DNA of 64,000 nt from CAVTBX01 sp963733135 (GCA_963733135.1 CAVTBX010000008.1:1-64000); one strand, 5' to 3'. Shown: positions 8,901 through 17,783, counted from the first letter of the stretch. Notes: generated from the letters alone by a model not told the origin. Program-made: numbers and translations.

Positions 8901-9428
8901 ATGGCGATTGTTCTGAACGAGCGCGCAGCGGGGAATCAACTCCTCTTCCGGGAGGTGAACGAACGCGTAGTCGCGCTGGAGCAGGGTGGGTTCCAGGAGG
9001 TCGACGGAGACGGCGGCATCGTGCATGCCATCTGCGAGTGCGCGAGCGCGGCGTGTCACGAGCCCGTCGTACTGGGCATCCAGGCGTACACGGCGATCCG
9101 TTCGTCGCGGCTTCGTTTCCTCGTCCAGCCGGGCCACGAGTGGCTGGACGTGGAGCGCGTGGCCTCTCAGCACGAGGGCTACGTCGTCGTCGAGAGGATC
9201 AGCGCGAACGGTGAAGCGACCGAGCTGGCCGGCCGTTCATCCCAGAACGGGAAGCGACCCGCTGACGGTCTCTGGGCCTGCCAGGAGTTGGAAGTGCCGC
9301 GCGGCCTCCAGCGATCGCTCGAGGATCGTCTCCAAGCAGGTGACTCACAAGCCCGCCTGTCGCTCCAGGTCGTCGTCGCGTTCATCGCCGAGCTCGAAAA
9401 CCCGAGGGCCGCGGCGCCGAACGTCTAG
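8901..9428 (+). CDS. Conserved actinobacterial hypothetical protein with CEC-x3-C motif
   Basis: A 175-residue protein starting MAIVLNERAAGNQLLFREVNERV, followed by a short Cys cluster (ICECASAACHEPV, about residues 49-61) and a LVQPGHEWLDVERVASQHEGYVVVER segment. The NQLLFREVNERI ... CEC ... C ... PGHE ... VER pattern recurs in small actinobacterial proteins of unknown function, and the cysteines could bind a metal. A long C-terminal half is not conserved by eye. The stop overlaps the convergent bipA stop by four bases. Confidence 0.7.
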   Translation: MAIVLNERAAGNQLLFREVNERVVALEQGGFQEVDGDGGIVHAICECASAACHEPVVLGIQAYTAIRSSRLRFLVQPGHEWLDVERVASQHEGYVVVERISANGEATELAGRSSQNGKRPADGLWACQELEVPRGLQRSLEDRLQAGDSQARLSLQVVVAFIAELENPRAAAPNV

Positions 9429-11256
9429 ACCGGCGCGGCCTCGCGGTCACGCTTCCGGCGTGACGCCAGCGTGGCCCGCCTCGTCGCGGACAGCTCGACC
9501 TTCCGCAGGCGAATGCTCGCGGGCGTGACCTCGACGCATTCGTCGTCGGCGATGAACTCGAGCGCCTGCTCGAGCGAGAGCGGGCGCGGCGGGATCAGGC
9601 GGACGAGCTCGTCTGCGGTCGACGAGCGCATGTTCGTGAGCTTCTTCTCCTTCGTGGCGTTCACGTCGAGATCCTCGGCGCGCGCGTTCTCGCCGACGAC
9701 CATCCCCTCGTAGACCTCCGTCCGCGGCGCGATGAAGAGCGAGCCGCGCTCCTGGAGGCCGAGGATCGCGAACGACGTCGCCTGGCCGCGGCGGTCGGCG
9801 ACGAGGCTCCCGGTCGGGCGCGTGCGGAGCTCGCCGTGCCACGGCTCCCAGCCCTCGAAGACGTGGTGGAGGATCCCCGTCCCGCGCGTCTCGGTCAGGA
9901 ACTCGGTGCGGAAGCCGATCAACCCGCGCGCCGGCACGACGTACTCCATCCGGGCCCAGCCCGTGCCGTGGTTGACCATCTGCGCGAGGCGCCCCTTGCG
10001 GAGAGCGAGGAGCTGCGTGACGACGCCGATGTAGTCCTCCGGCACGTCGATCGAGACGCGCTCGACCGGTTCGTGCCGCTTCCCGTCGGTCTCCTTCGTG
10101 AGCACCTCCGGCTTGCCGACCGTGAGCTCGAAGCCCTCGCGACGCATGATCTCGACGAGGACGGCGAGCTGCAGCTCCCCGCGACCCTGCACCTCCCACG
10201 CCTCGGCGCGCGAGGTCGGGAGGACGCGAAGCGAGACGTTGCCGACGAGCTCCTGCTGAAGCCGCGCCTCGATCTGGCTCGCAGTCAGTCGGTCGCCCTC
10301 CCGGCCGGAGAGCAGCGACGTGTTGATCCCGATCGTCATCGAGAGCGACGGCTCATCGACCGCCGTGACAGGGAGCGGCCGCGGGTCGTCCGGGTCGGCG
10401 ATCGTCTCGCCGATCGTCACGCCGGGAAGGCCCGCGAGCGCGACGATCTCCCCCGGCCCCGCCTCCTCGGCCGGAACACGGTCGAGCGCCTCGGTGACGT
10501 AGAGCTCGGAGACGCGCGCGGGCTCGATAGTCCCGTCGGCGCGGCACCACGCGATCGGAGCACCCTTCCGGAGCGTGCCATGCCGGACGCGGAGGAGCGC
10601 GAGCCGCCCGACGTAGGGCGACGCGTCGAGGTTCGTGACGAGCGCCTGGAGCGGGTGCTCCGGGTCGTAGGTCGGCGGCGGGACGGTCTCGAAGAGCGCG
10701 TCGAAGAGCGGCCCGAGGTCGGGCGCGAGGTCGTCGGGCGACGGCCCGGCCTGCCCCGCGCGCGCGTTCGCGTAGACGATGGGGAACTCGATCTGAGACT
10801 CGTCCGCGTCCAGGTCGAGAAAGAGTTCATAGACCTCGTTCACGACCTCCTCGGGCCGCGCATCCGGCCTGTCCACCTTGTTCACGACGAGGACGACCGG
10901 CAGCCGCGCTTCGAGCGCCTTGCGAAGCACGAACCGCGTCTGCGGCAGCGGCCCCTCGCTCGCGTCGACGAGGAGAAGCACGCCGTCCACCATCGTCAGC
11001 CCGCGCTCCACCTCCCCGCCGAAGTCCGCGTGCCCGGGCGTGTCGACGATGTTGATCTTCGTCCCGCCCATCCGAACGGCCGTGTTCTTGGCGAGGATCG
11101 TGATGCCCTTCTCCCGCTCGAGATCGTGCGAGTCCATGACCCGCTCCGCCACATCCTGGTTCTCGCGGAAGGACCCAGCCTGCCAGAGCATGGCGTCGAC
11201 AAGGGTCGTCTTCCCGTGGTCGACGTGGGCGACGATGGCGATGTTGCGAAGGTCAT
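9425..11256 (-). CDS. typA: Translational GTPase BipA/TypA with a disrupted start
   Basis: BipA is a ribosome-binding GTPase of the EF-G family involved in ribosome assembly and stress adaptation. Everything after residue 1 of the usual open frame matches: LEREKGITILAKN (switch I), DTPGHADFGGEV, NKVDRP (G4), EF-G-like domains and the BipA C-terminus with LIGFRTEFLTETRGTG. The P-loop AHVDHGKT is encoded at about 11230-11207 in the same frame, upstream of the first ATG (11191). However, no ATG, GTG, TTG or CTG exists in that frame between the in-frame TAA at 11314-11312 and 11191. GTGATG at 11259-11254 sits where the family starts but is one base out of frame; one extra G after it would give M-D-L-R-N-I-A-I. 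The start given assumes that repair. Confidence 0.88.
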
Positions 11257-11351
11257 CACGGCGATCGATGGCGTTACCGGTGGCGATGGAGCCAGGGTAG
11301 CCCGCGCGTTGTTACGACTACGTCGTCACCGTGTCCTAGTCGTCGCGCTAT

Positions 11352-12764
11352 CTACGCCGCTGCGTCGAGCTTCTCGCGCAACCGCTCGTTCACAACCTTC
11401 GCGTTCGCCTTCCCGCCGGTCTCTCTCATCACCTGCCCGACGAAGAACCCCAGTAGGCCTTCCTTGCCTGAGCGGTACTGCTCTACCTGAGCCTCGTTGG
11501 CGGCCAGGATCCTCTCGATGACAGGGTCGAGCTCGCTCTCGTCGGCGATCACCGCCTCGCCCAGGTAGGCCTCGGCCCGGAAGTCGCCGTTGCCGCTCGC
11601 GGACAGGGCCTCCAGGAACGCGGCGCGCGGGATCGCGTCCTTCGCTTCGATGAGCTTTGCTAGCTCGTCGGCGCTTGCCTCCTCTGGATCGACGCCGCTC
11701 GCGGCGAACTGGTTCATGAGGACATTGGCTACGGCACGGCGGTCGTCGCCACCGACCCGCTCGTAGAGGCGGTCTCGGCCGCTCGTCACCAGGCCCTCAG
11801 CTAGATCGAAGCCGACGGCCTCCTCGAGCCGGCGCACACGCGTGCCGGGAATCTCGGGCAGGTCGGCGCGCAGGGTCTCGACCCACTCGCGGTCGGGCTC
11901 CATCGGCACCATGTCGGGCTCGGGGAAGTAGCGGTAGTCGTCCGCGTACTCCTTCGAGCGGAGCGCGCTCGTCTGGCCGCTCGACGGGTCGTAGTGGCGC
12001 GTCTCCTGCGTCACCTCCTCCCCGCTCTCGTACGCGGCGATCTGGCGGTCGACCTCGGCGGCGATCCCGTCGGCGACGAACTTGAACGAGTTCATGTTCT
12101 TGAGCTCGGTCTTCGTCCGGTAGTCCTCGCCGGGTGTCCGGACGGAGACGTTGGCGTCACAGCGGAGCGAGCCCTTCTCCATCTCCGCGTCGGAGATGCC
12201 GAGCTCGACGACGGTCTGGCGGAGGAGCTGGAGGAAGCGGCGGGCCTCCTCGGGCGAGCGGATGTCCGGCTCGGCGACGATCTCGACGAGCGGTGTGCCG
12301 CCGCGGTTGAAGTCGACGAGCGTGGTGTCGGAGCCCGCGATCCGGCCGCCGGCGCCGCCGACGTGGATCGACTTCGCGGCGTCCTCCTCGAGGTGCGCGC
12401 GGACGATGCCGATCTCCCGGTCGCCGTCCGGCCCGGGCACGACGAAGCGCCCGCCCGCGGCGAGAGGGATGTCGTACTGGGAGATCTGGTAGCCCTTCGG
12501 GAGGTCGGCGTACCAGTAGTGCTTGCGGTGGAAGAGGGCCCGCTCGGCGATCTCGCAGTCGAGCGCGAGGCCGAGCCGCATCGTCCACTCGACCGCCTGG
12601 CGGTTCGGCACCGGCAACACGCCGGGGTGCGCGAGGCAGACCGGGCACGTGCGCGTGTTCTCGTCCTCGCCCGAGGCGTTCTCGCAACGGCAAAACATCT
12701 TCGTCCTGGTCTTCAGCTGGACGTGGATCTCGAGGCCGATGACCGCTTCCCAGCCGTCCTTCAT
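11352..12764 (-). CDS. gatB: Asp-tRNA(Asn)/Glu-tRNA(Gln) amidotransferase subunit B
   Basis: GatB binds the misacylated tRNA and activates it for transamidation with ammonia delivered from GatA. The 470-residue product has the N-terminal cradle (GLEIHVQLKT, then zinc-type cysteines in MFCRCENA and TCPVCLAHPG), the HKHYWYADLPKGYQISQYD motif and a C-terminal YqeY-like helical tail ending in GQVMRETGGKANAKVV. Full length. Its ATG overlaps the TGA of the unnamed upstream gene (12761-12764), so it is translationally coupled within a gatC-gatA-x-gatB transcript. Confidence 0.97.
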   Translation of the reverse strand: MKDGWEAVIGLEIHVQLKTRTKMFCRCENASGEDENTRTCPVCLAHPGVLPVPNRQAVEWTMRLGLALDCEIAERALFHRKHYWYADLPKGYQISQYDIPLAAGGRFVVPGPDGDREIGIVRAHLEEDAAKSIHVGGAGGRIAGSDTTLVDFNRGGTPLVEIVAEPDIRSPEEARRFLQLLRQTVVELGISDAEMEKGSLRCDANVSVRTPGEDYRTKTELKNMNSFKFVADGIAAEVDRQIAAYESGEEVTQETRHYDPSSGQTSALRSKEYADDYRYFPEPDMVPMEPDREWVETLRADLPEIPGTRVRRLEEAVGFDLAEGLVTSGRDRLYERVGGDDRRAVANVLMNQFAASGVDPEEASADELAKLIEAKDAIPRAAFLEALSASGNGDFRAEAYLGEAVIADESELDPVIERILAANEAQVEQYRSGKEGLLGFFVGQVMRETGGKANAKVVNERLREKLDAAA

Positions 12765-13174
12765 CGCGCGTGCCTGTCGAAGATCTCGTGGTCGCCGCGC
12801 AGCACCTCTTCGTTTCGGTGGAGCGCGGAGGCGGTCATCGCGAGCGTGCGGTCGAGCTCGTCGCGGCTGAAGCGGTCACCCCACATGCGGCGGCGGTACC
12901 GGAGTCCAGGCTCGAGCTCGTCGAGCGGGATCCAGTGCGAGGGCGCATACGAGAACACGGGCGGCATGCGGCCGTTCACGAGGCGGACGAGCCAGACGCA
13001 GATCTCGTCGTCGCGCGGGGCGAGCTCGACGCGGACGGCGGTGCGGTCGCCCTCGAACTGGACGGCGGTGCCGTCGACGACGCGGCGGTGGAAGCCGAGC
13101 TCGCGCTCGAGGAAGCCGAGCTTCTCCTCGCAGGCGGGGACGAAGTCGGCGCCGGGGTCGTCGATTCGCTTCAC
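12761..13174 (-). CDS. Unrecognised protein translationally coupled between gatA and gatB
   Basis: A 137-residue protein I do not recognise. It begins VKRIDDPGADFVPACEEK and has a predicted alpha/beta middle with alternating strands (AVQFEGDRTAVRVELAP, ICVWLVRLV), then a WGDRFSRDELDRTLAMTASALHRNEEVL helix near the C-terminus. The GTG start overlaps the gatA stop (GTGA) and its stop overlaps the gatB start (ATGA), so it is locked into the amidotransferase operon. GatC is present separately upstream, so it is not a missing subunit. A role in tRNA amidation or as a rider protein is inference only. A much longer ORF in this frame (to 13933) is a shadow of gatA. Confidence 0.75.
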   Translation of the reverse strand: MKRIDDPGADFVPACEEKLGFLERELGFHRRVVDGTAVQFEGDRTAVRVELAPRDDEICVWLVRLVNGRMPPVFSYAPSHWIPLDELEPGLRYRRRMWGDRFSRDELDRTLAMTASALHRNEEVLRGDHEIFDRHAR

Positions 13175-14580
13175 CGCAGGCGCTCCGGGACGTAGTCGAA
13201 GCCGAGCGCGCGCTCGAGCGCGTGGCCGGCGCCGAAGAGCGTGTTCTCGGAGAACTGCGGGCCGATCAGCTGGAGGCCGACCGGGAGCCCGTCGGAGACG
13301 CCGCAAGGGATCGAGAGCCCGGGCAGGCCGGCCATGTTCGGCGGGATCGTCAGGACGTCCGAGAGGTACATGGCCAGCGGGTCGGCGGTCTTGGCGCCGA
13401 GCTCGAAGGCGACGGTCGGCGAGGTCGGGCTGAGGAGGAGGTCGTAGTCCTCGAAGGCTTTGGCGAACTCGTCTTTGATGACCGTGCGCACCTTCTGGGC
13501 CTTGCCGTAGTAGGCCTCGTAGTAGCCGGCCGAGAGCGCGTAGGTGCCAAGCAGGATGCGGCGCTTCGGCTCGGCGCCGAAGCCCTTCCAGCGGGTGCGC
13601 TCGTAGAGGGCGGTGAGGCCGCCGCCGTTCGTCTCGGCGCGGTAGCCGTAGCGGACGCCGTCGTAGCGGGAGAGGTTCGAGCTCGCCTCGGCCGGTGCGA
13701 TCAGGTAGTAGCAGGCTAGGCCGTAGTCGACTGACTTGGGGAGGGTCGTGGGGCCGATGTCGGCGCCGAGGACTTCGGCTAGGCGGAGGGCCCTGTCGAC
13801 GGCCTCCTTCACGCCGGGCTCGATGCCCTCGACCTCGTTCAGCTCGGGCGCGATGCCGATGCGAAGGCCCTTGAGGTCTTCCTGTGTGGGGATCTCGACC
13901 GGCTCGGGAAGGTCGACGGTGGTTGAGTCGCATGGGTCGCGGCCTGCGATGACTTCGTAGAGGCGGGCGCAGTCGCGGACCGTCTTCGTGAGCGGGCCGA
14001 CCTGGTCGAGGCTCGAGGCGAACGCGACGATGCCGTAGCGGCTGACGGTGCCGTAGGTCGGGCGGAGGCCGACGATGCCGCAGAGGGCGGCGGGCTGCTT
14101 GATGGAGCCGCCGGTATCGGAGCCGAGCGCCCAGGGGGCGAGCCCGCCGGCGACGGCGGCCGCGGAGCCGCCGCTCGAGCCTCCGGGGACGCGGGTCGGA
14201 TCCCAGGGGTTCTTGGTCGGGCCATAGGCGCTGTTCTCGGTGGACGAGCCCATCGCGAACTCGTCCATGTTGGTCTTGCCGAGAGTCGGGAGCCCGGCGG
14301 CCTTGACGCGAGCAGCGACGGTCGAGTCGAAGACGGGGACGTACCCCTCGAGGATCCGGGAGCCGGCGGTTGTCGGGATGCCTTCGGTGGTGATGATGTC
14401 CTTGAGCGCGATCGGGACGCCGTCGCCCGCCTCCTCGGTGACGTGGAGGTAGGCGTTGAGCTCGGGGTCGCGGTCGGCGATCGCGGCGCGGTAGGCGTCG
14501 GCGAGCTCGGCGCCGGAGACCTCGTTGCGCTCGAGAAGCCCGGCCGCCTCCTCGGCGGTAAGGCGGAGTGTGTCGATCAC
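13171..14580 (-). CDS. gatA: Asp-tRNA(Asn)/Glu-tRNA(Gln) amidotransferase subunit A
   Basis: GatA is the amidase-signature glutaminase subunit that releases ammonia for GatB. The 469-residue product carries the catalytic Lys in VPIALKDIITTEG, the cis-Ser and nucleophile-Ser region PGGSSGGSAAAVAGG and GSDTGGSIKQPA, and the usual C-terminal SIPCG..GLPVGLQLIGP. The GTG at 14580 (VIDTLRLTAEEAAGLL) is chosen because the family starts there; the ORF extends upstream to 14682 with an arginine-rich leader that looks non-native. The gap to gatC is 145 bases. Confidence 0.96.
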   Translation of the reverse strand: MIDTLRLTAEEAAGLLERNEVSGAELADAYRAAIADRDPELNAYLHVTEEAGDGVPIALKDIITTEGIPTTAGSRILEGYVPVFDSTVAARVKAAGLPTLGKTNMDEFAMGSSTENSAYGPTKNPWDPTRVPGGSSGGSAAAVAGGLAPWALGSDTGGSIKQPAALCGIVGLRPTYGTVSRYGIVAFASSLDQVGPLTKTVRDCARLYEVIAGRDPCDSTTVDLPEPVEIPTQEDLKGLRIGIAPELNEVEGIEPGVKEAVDRALRLAEVLGADIGPTTLPKSVDYGLACYYLIAPAEASSNLSRYDGVRYGYRAETNGGGLTALYERTRWKGFGAEPKRRILLGTYALSAGYYEAYYGKAQKVRTVIKDEFAKAFEDYDLLLSPTSPTVAFELGAKTADPLAMYLSDVLTIPPNMAGLPGLSIPCGVSDGLPVGLQLIGPQFSENTLFGAGHALERALGFDYVPERLR

Positions 14581-14725
14581 CGGGTCGCGTCTCCGTCTCG
14601 CGCGCGGGTAAGGCGGGTCCCGACCCTCCCGCCTACCAGCTCCCGAGCATAGTGCGGAAAAGCGCGCGCGTGGCGCGCACAACGCGCCAAGGGCCGCGCG
14701 GAAGTGTCACGGAAGTCGCGCACGC

Positions 14726-15010
14726 TCAACCGACCGCCGGGACTCGGAACGCGCCGCCCTCGGGGTCGGGCGCGTTCTTCAGCGCCTCCTCCCGCGGAAG
14801 CGACGGGCGCGGCTCGTCGTCGCCGAACACGTTCACGACGTCGAGCGGATGCGAGGTTGGCTCGACGTCGTCGAGGTCGAGCTCGGAGACCTTCCCGACC
14901 GCCTCGAGGATCGCGCCGAGCTCCTCGCGGACTCGGTCGATCTCGTCCTCGGGGATCTCGAGCCGCGCAAGATGGGCGACGTGGATGACGTCTTCTCGGC
15001 TGATTGCCAT
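14726..15010 (-). CDS. gatC: Asp-tRNA(Asn)/Glu-tRNA(Gln) amidotransferase subunit C
   Basis: GatC stabilises the GatA-GatB interface. The 94-residue product shows the family pattern ISREDVIHVAHLARLEIPEDEI, followed by LGAILEAVGKVSELDLDDVEPTSHP and the C-terminal R.D......ALKNAPD..G.FRVP motif. It is the first gene of the minus-strand gat cluster. A terminator hairpin of the cspA gene lies just upstream (15038-15060), so the gat operon has its own promoter in the short spacer. Confidence 0.95.
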   Translation of the reverse strand: MAISREDVIHVAHLARLEIPEDEIDRVREELGAILEAVGKVSELDLDDVEPTSHPLDVVNVFGDDEPRPSLPREEALKNAPDPEGGAFRVPAVG

Positions 15011-15037
15011 AACGGAACCTCCAACACCTTAAAGAGA

Positions 15038-15060
15038 GCGGGCCCCTCGTCGGGGCCCGC
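15038..15060 (-). terminator. Rho-independent terminator after cspA
   Basis: GCGGGCCCC at 15038-15046 pairs perfectly with GGGGCCCGC at 15052-15060 around a TCGTC loop. On the minus strand it is followed by TCTCTTTAAG, and it lies 22 bases after the cspA stop, so it most likely ends the cspA transcript. Confidence 0.8.
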
Positions 15061-15081
15061 CAAATCGGTTCACGCCCCTAT

Positions 15082-15282
15082 CTAGACGATCTGGACGTTC
15101 GCCGCCTGCAGGCCCTTCTGACCCTGCACGACCTCGAACTCGACCTTCTGGCCCTCCATCAGCGACTTATAGCCGTCGCCCTGGATGGCCGAGAAGTGCA
15201 CGAACACGTCCTCCGCGCCCTCGCGGGCGATGAAGCCGTAGCCCTTCTCGTTCGAGAACCATTTCACGGTGCCTTCTGCCAA
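15082..15282 (-). CDS. cspA: Cold shock protein CspA family
   Basis: A 66-residue single OB-fold RNA/ssDNA-binding protein acting as an RNA chaperone. Both RNA-binding motifs are present: KGYGFI (RNP1, about residues 13-18) and VFVHF (RNP2, about 26-30). It begins AEGTVKWFSNEKGYGF, as in actinobacterial CspA. It is monocistronic, with a terminator immediately downstream. The ribosome binding site AAGGAGGAAC lies upstream of the ATG. Confidence 0.97.
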   Translation of the reverse strand: MAEGTVKWFSNEKGYGFIAREGAEDVFVHFSAIQGDGYKSLMEGQKVEFEVVQGQKGLQAANVQIV

Positions 15283-15419
15283 GACGTTCCTCCTTCAAAC
15301 ACGACGACGGCCCGGCAGCGAGCCGTCGCGCAGGGTGCTAAAACCGCCTACCTCGGCGGCGATCGGACTGTACCAAAGGGTTTGCGTAGTCGGAACCCGA
15401 TTCGAGCCAAAGGAGAAAC

Positions 15420-15959
15420 ATGGTTGAGGAAGCGCGAATGGAGCGAAGTGCACGCGGAATGGAGCCGGTCTCGGACGGCTGGTTCACGGTCAATCTTCGC
15501 GAAGCAGCATGGGAGACGAACGAGGCCATGGGGTCCGCCTGCATCATCGAGAGCGACGCAGCCGAGTTCCGCGATCTCGGGTTCACGCTCTGCGTGATCT
15601 CGCCGGGCCAGCCGAGCGGCATGTACCACCGCGAGGCCAATCAGGAGGACTTTCTCGTCCTCCAGGGCGAATGCCTGCTTCTGATCGAAGGAGAGGAGCG
15701 CCGCCTGCAGGCATGGGACTTCGTCCATTGTCCGGCCGGCACCGAGCACATCTTCGTCGGCGCGGGCGCCGAGCCGTGCGTGATCTTCATGGCGGGCGGG
15801 CGCACGCGGCCGAAGGACACCGTGTACCCCCGCTCCGACCTCGCGCTGCGCCACGGCGCCGGGCCCGAGGTCGAGACGGGGGAGTCGCGCGAGGCGTACG
15901 CCCACCTTCCGAAGTGGCAGGACGGCCGGCCGGACGAGGTTGTCGAGCTCCTCCGTTAG
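15420..15959 (+). CDS. Cupin domain protein
   Basis: A 179-residue protein with one cupin barrel. Visible are the G-x5-HxH-type motif 1 region variant PSGMYHREANQEDFLVLQGE and motif 2 PAGTEHIFVGAGAEPCVIFMAG. His and Glu residues in these segments would be the metal ligands, with motif 1 showing only one of the usual two His. The ATG at 15420 is backed by AAAGGAG five bases upstream. The stop codon is the first triplet of a large palindrome shared with a convergent second cupin gene. Substrate unknown. Confidence 0.82.
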   Translation: MVEEARMERSARGMEPVSDGWFTVNLREAAWETNEAMGSACIIESDAAEFRDLGFTLCVISPGQPSGMYHREANQEDFLVLQGECLLLIEGEERRLQAWDFVHCPAGTEHIFVGAGAEPCVIFMAGGRTRPKDTVYPRSDLALRHGAGPEVETGESREAYAHLPKWQDGRPDEVVELLR

Positions 15960-16122
15960 AGGCTTGATGTGAAATTGGCGCCCCGTGGGGGCGCCTCAGA
16001 CCAAGGCAGGGTGGCTCGGCGCCCGCGGCGCAGGCCGGTGGCCTGTGCAAGGGCGACGAGACGGCCTGCAGCCGCGTCTGAGGCGGCAGCGCGGCCCCGC
16101 CCCATTTCACATCAAGCCTCTA
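15957..16122. repeat. 166-bp nested palindrome between convergent cupin genes
   Basis: TAGAGGCTTGATGTGAAAT (15957-15975) is repeated exactly inverted at 16104-16122. A second pair, GCCTCAGAC (15993-16001) and GTCTGAGGC (16076-16084), and an inner CAGGCC-GGT-GGCCTG (16031-16045) share the same centre near 16038. The outermost TAG triplets are the stop codons of both cupin genes. It would act as a bidirectional terminator. It also has the shape of a MITE-like palindromic element, but no target-site duplication is evident. Confidence 0.75.
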
Positions 16123-16572
16123 GTCGACGACGACGATGTCGTATGCCTTCGCGACCTCTGCGATCGCCTCGGGCGTCACCGCCTCGCCGGGCGCGAACGC
16201 GGAGGCCAGGTCACGCATGTAGTCCTCCCACCCGGCCGGCGTGTTGAAGTTCAGGAACCGCACCGGCTCGTCACCCCGGTTCGAGAACGTGTGCACGACT
16301 CCCGGCGGGACGCAGACGAACGTGCCGGGCCCGGCCTCGACTGTCTCATCGCCGAGTCGCACTGTGAGCGTGCCTTCGAGGACGTAGAACATGTCATGGA
16401 GCCGCTCGTGGTAGTGCGGCGGCGGCCCGGGGAAGCCCGGCGCGGTCTCGGTCTCGCCGAGGAAGAGCGTGCCGCCCGTGTGCTCTCCGGCCGCCTTGAT
16501 CGTGACGACGTTCGGCCCGATCTCGAGGCGTTCACCCTCGCCCGGTGCGTGGTGCACGGCCTCGCCGTTCAC
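16120..16572 (-). CDS. Cupin domain protein (quercetinase-like)
   Basis: The 150-residue single cupin has a clear motif 1, PPPHYHERLHDMFYVLEG (two His plus the Glu after them), and motif 2, PPGVVHTFSNRG, the usual metal-binding set of small actinobacterial cupins. A C-terminal acidic helix follows (about 115-150). The start ATG at 16572 overlaps the stop of folD (16569), so it follows folD in one transcript. Reaction unknown. Confidence 0.85.
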   Translation of the reverse strand: MNGEAVHHAPGEGERLEIGPNVVTIKAAGEHTGGTLFLGETETAPGFPGPPPHYHERLHDMFYVLEGTLTVRLGDETVEAGPGTFVCVPPGVVHTFSNRGDEPVRFLNFNTPAGWEDYMRDLASAFAPGEAVTPEAIAEVAKAYDIVVVD

Positions 16573-17426
16573 GCGAGCGGGTGGGCCAGCGAGCGAGCCT
16601 GGTAGCGCGCCGCCTGCACCGTGTTCTGGAGGAGCATCGCGATCGTCATCGGCCCCACTCCGCCCGGCACGGGAGTCAGGTGGCCGGCGACCTCGCGGAC
16701 GCCCTCGTCGACGTCCCCGACGACCTTGCCGTCGACCCGGTTGATGCCGACGTCGATCACTGTCGCGCCCGGCTTCACCATCCCGGCGGTGACCGTTCCC
16801 GCCCGGCCCACGGCGGCAACGACGACATCCGACGCACGAACGAGCTCGGGCAGGTCGCGTGTCCGGCTGTGCGCGACCGTCACCGTCGCGCTCTCGGCGA
16901 CGAGCAGGATCGCGGCCGGCTTCCCCACGATGTTCGAGCGGCCGATCACGATCGCGCTGGCCCCCGAGAGCGGGATCTCGTACTCCCGCAGGATCTCCAT
17001 GATCCCGGCGGGCGTCGCGGGCAGGAGTGTTGGCCGGCCCTGAAGGAGAAAGCCCGCGTTGACCGGGTGAAAACCGTCCACGTCCTTCATCGGGTCGATC
17101 GCGCGGATGACCTTGTCCTCGTCGATGTGATCCGGCAGCGGAAGCTGGACGAGGAGTCCTGTGACCCGCTCGTCGGCGTTCAGCTCCTCGACCAGGGCGA
17201 GGAGGTCGTCCTCGGAGATGTCGGCAGGAGGTTCGTGGTGGATCGACTCGATTCCGGCCTCCTCGCAGGCCTCGCGCTTGCGCTTCACGTAGATCGCCGA
17301 GGCGGGATCCTCGCCCACGAGCACCGTCGCGAGGCCGATGGGGCCATCGTGCTCGGCGACCTCTTCGGCGACGCGGGCGCGGATGCGCTCCGCGAGCCCC
17401 CGTCCGTCCATGAGCGTGGCCGCCAC
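16569..17426 (-). CDS. folD: Methylenetetrahydrofolate dehydrogenase/cyclohydrolase
   Basis: FolD interconverts 5,10-methylene-THF, methenyl-THF and 10-formyl-THF in one-carbon metabolism. The 285-residue product shows the catalytic-Lys helix YVKRKREACEEAGI, GLLVQLPLP, the Rossmann motif VIGRSNIVGKP and the C-terminal signature PVPGGVGPMTIAMLL. The GTG at 17426 (reading VAATLMDGRGLA) matches the family start, with an ATG at 17411 also possible; the ORF extension to 17723 is a shadow. The downstream cupin overlaps its stop by four bases. Confidence 0.95.
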   Translation of the reverse strand: MAATLMDGRGLAERIRARVAEEVAEHDGPIGLATVLVGEDPASAIYVKRKREACEEAGIESIHHEPPADISEDDLLALVEELNADERVTGLLVQLPLPDHIDEDKVIRAIDPMKDVDGFHPVNAGFLLQGRPTLLPATPAGIMEILREYEIPLSGASAIVIGRSNIVGKPAAILLVAESATVTVAHSRTRDLPELVRASDVVVAAVGRAGTVTAGMVKPGATVIDVGINRVDGKVVGDVDEGVREVAGHLTPVPGGVGPMTIAMLLQNTVQAARYQARSLAHPLA

Positions 17427-17509
17427 GCGCGCGACCGTAACCGAAAGGAGCACGGCGATGTCACTCGAAGAGGGATGCGGAACCGCCTCCGAGCGACGAT
17501 GGAGAGAGT

Positions 17510-17704
17510 ATGAACCGCTGCGAGGGCTACTACCGCGTCGAGAACCGCCGCTGCGACCGCGAGGCAGTGGCCGAGACGCATATCGCGGACGGCGAGTACG
17601 CCCTGTGCGAGTACCACCGGCGCCACGAAGGCCCGGTTGCGCGCTGGCAGGGCGAGACCGGCCTGCGCCTCGCCACACGGCCGAATCTGCGCCGCGTCGC
17701 CTAG
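17510..17704 (+). CDS. Small cysteine/histidine protein, possible zinc binder
   Basis: A 64-residue protein with Cys4, Cys15, Cys33 and His36 in the pattern RCEGYYRVENRRCDREAV ... YALCEYHRR, which resembles a small zinc-binding fold. A GGAGAGAG ribosome binding site lies upstream of the ATG at 17510. It is divergent from folD. No function is recognised. Confidence 0.65.
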   Translation: MNRCEGYYRVENRRCDREAVAETHIADGEYALCEYHRRHEGPVARWQGETGLRLATRPNLRRVA

Positions 17705-17709
17705 AACCA

Positions 17710-17747
17710 GCCACGTCTCCCACCGACTTGGCGGGGTCTGACGTGGC
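17710..17747. terminator. Bidirectional terminator hairpin
   Basis: GCCACGTC at 17710-17717 pairs with GACGTGGC at 17740-17747, with a CCC/GGGG inner stem between. It lies between two convergent genes (stop 17704 on plus, rpiA stop 17784 on minus). Confidence 0.55.
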
Positions 17748-17783
17748 CGAGAAGGACAGGGATGCGCCTCTGACTCGGGCGGT

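Noticed and set aside
9836..11521. Plus-strand ORF opposite bipA
   Set aside because: Antisense shadow with charged low-complexity composition.
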